Shown here: one piece after another, positions 8,225 to 8,571 of the stretch | How the letters are laid out: each line of letters begins with the position of its first letter | Numbering within the stretch: position 1 is the first letter of the stretch | From: Chloroflexota bacterium | GTDB taxonomy: Bacteria > Chloroflexota > Limnocylindria > QHBO01 | Length of the DNA: 8,571 bases | Direction of reading: 5' to 3' | NCBI GenBank assembly: GCA_005879775.1 | Contig: VBJX01000035.1 | Span: 1-8,571 of the forward strand | The notes under the pieces: model-generated | The model's database searches: none | Told to the model about the DNA's origin: nothing | Seen by the model: only the letters and a program-made list of their open reading frames with translations | Program-made: the position numbers and the translations under genes

Positions 8225-8571
8225 GGCGATCGCTTCTCTCCATCATCCAGCCACGATGCTTCGATGCCGTCGAGCGAAACGGCCACGATCTCGTCCCACG
8301 GCATGCCGAGGGCGCTCGCCACCGATCGGTATTCGTAGCCGAGGTCGAGGTTCGTCATGGCCGGATCATCGGTGTTCAGGGTGGCAAGCAGGCCCGCCTG
8401 TCGCATGCGGCGGAACGGATGATCTTCGAGCCGCTTGTATTTGTTGGCGATGACCACGTTGCTGTTCGGGCAGACGGTCAGCGGGAAGCGCGTCTCGGCC
8501 AGCCGCGCCGTCAGCGCCGCATCACCCAGGACGGCGAGCCCGTGGTCGATCCGCTCGACGCGCAGGGCTTC
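8221..8571 (-). CDS. Adenosine/adenine deaminase family protein, C-terminal part
   Basis: Only the last 116 residues are present; the gene runs off the right edge. The family hydrolytically deaminates adenosine to inosine or adenine to hypoxanthine at a zinc site in the cytoplasm. ERIDHG at 6-11 carries the catalytic histidine (His10), LTVCPNSN spans 31-38, HPF follows at 51-53, and LNTDDPA at 65-71 carries the paired aspartates Asp68 and Asp69 (zinc ligand and purine contact). RIDHG and LTVCPxSN resemble adenine aminohydrolases, while NTDDPA is shared with adenosine deaminases, so the substrate is left open. The stop overlaps the start of the next gene (ATGA). Its product would lead to the xanthine dehydrogenase substrate. 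Confidence 0.9.
   Translation of the reverse strand, partial: EALRVERIDHGLAVLGDAALTARLAETRFPLTVCPNSNVVIANKYKRLEDHPFRRMRQAGLLATLNTDDPAMTNLDLGYEYRSVASALGMPWDEIVAVSLDGIEASWLDDGEKRSP

Overview
The window is a gene-dense, high-GC bacterial chromosome segment with no mobile element, RNA gene or CRISPR array that I can see. Third codon positions are strongly GC-rich, GTG starts are common, and consecutive genes overlap by four bases. This fits a high-GC lineage such as Chloroflexota or Actinomycetota, but nothing here fixes the taxon and the phylum is only a guess. The content is central nucleobase and amide catabolism.

Layout, left to right: (1) 1-618 (+) is the C-terminal 205 residues of a cyclic amidohydrolase of the dihydropyrimidinase/hydantoinase type. 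It converges on (2) a minus-strand block. The two facing genes share the palindromic tetramer CTAG at 615-618 as their stop codons, inside a small perfect stem-loop. (3) Read in transcription order (right to left), the minus block 6469-615 encodes the molybdopterin, 2Fe-2S and FAD subunits of a xanthine dehydrogenase-type hydroxylase, then a YdeI/OmdA-like protein, then malate synthase A. The junctions are GTGA overlaps, a direct TAG-GTG junction, or a 4-base gap, so this looks like one translationally coupled operon. (4) A 173-base gap (6470-6642) holds a good ribosome binding site for the molybdopterin subunit, a tandem 9-bp repeat and a doubtful 21-codon membrane-peptide frame. (5) Upstream on the same strand, 6643-8224 is an N-acyl-D-amino-acid deacylase-like amidohydrolase split by a single frameshift near 7801. 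It is coupled by an ATGA overlap to (6) the C-terminal 116 residues of an adenosine/adenine deaminase running off the right edge.

How they may work together (inference): adenine or adenosine deamination gives hypoxanthine or inosine. The xanthine dehydrogenase oxidises hypoxanthine and xanthine towards urate. A hydantoinase/allantoinase-like enzyme opens the ring of cyclic ureides. Malate synthase would capture glyoxylate, the two-carbon end product of ureide breakdown, into the TCA cycle. Uricase, the later ureide enzymes and isocitrate lyase are not in the window, so the pathway is suggested rather than shown. The XDH molybdopterin subunit keeps the residues that mark purine rather than aldehyde or CO as substrate, which is the best sequence support for this reading.
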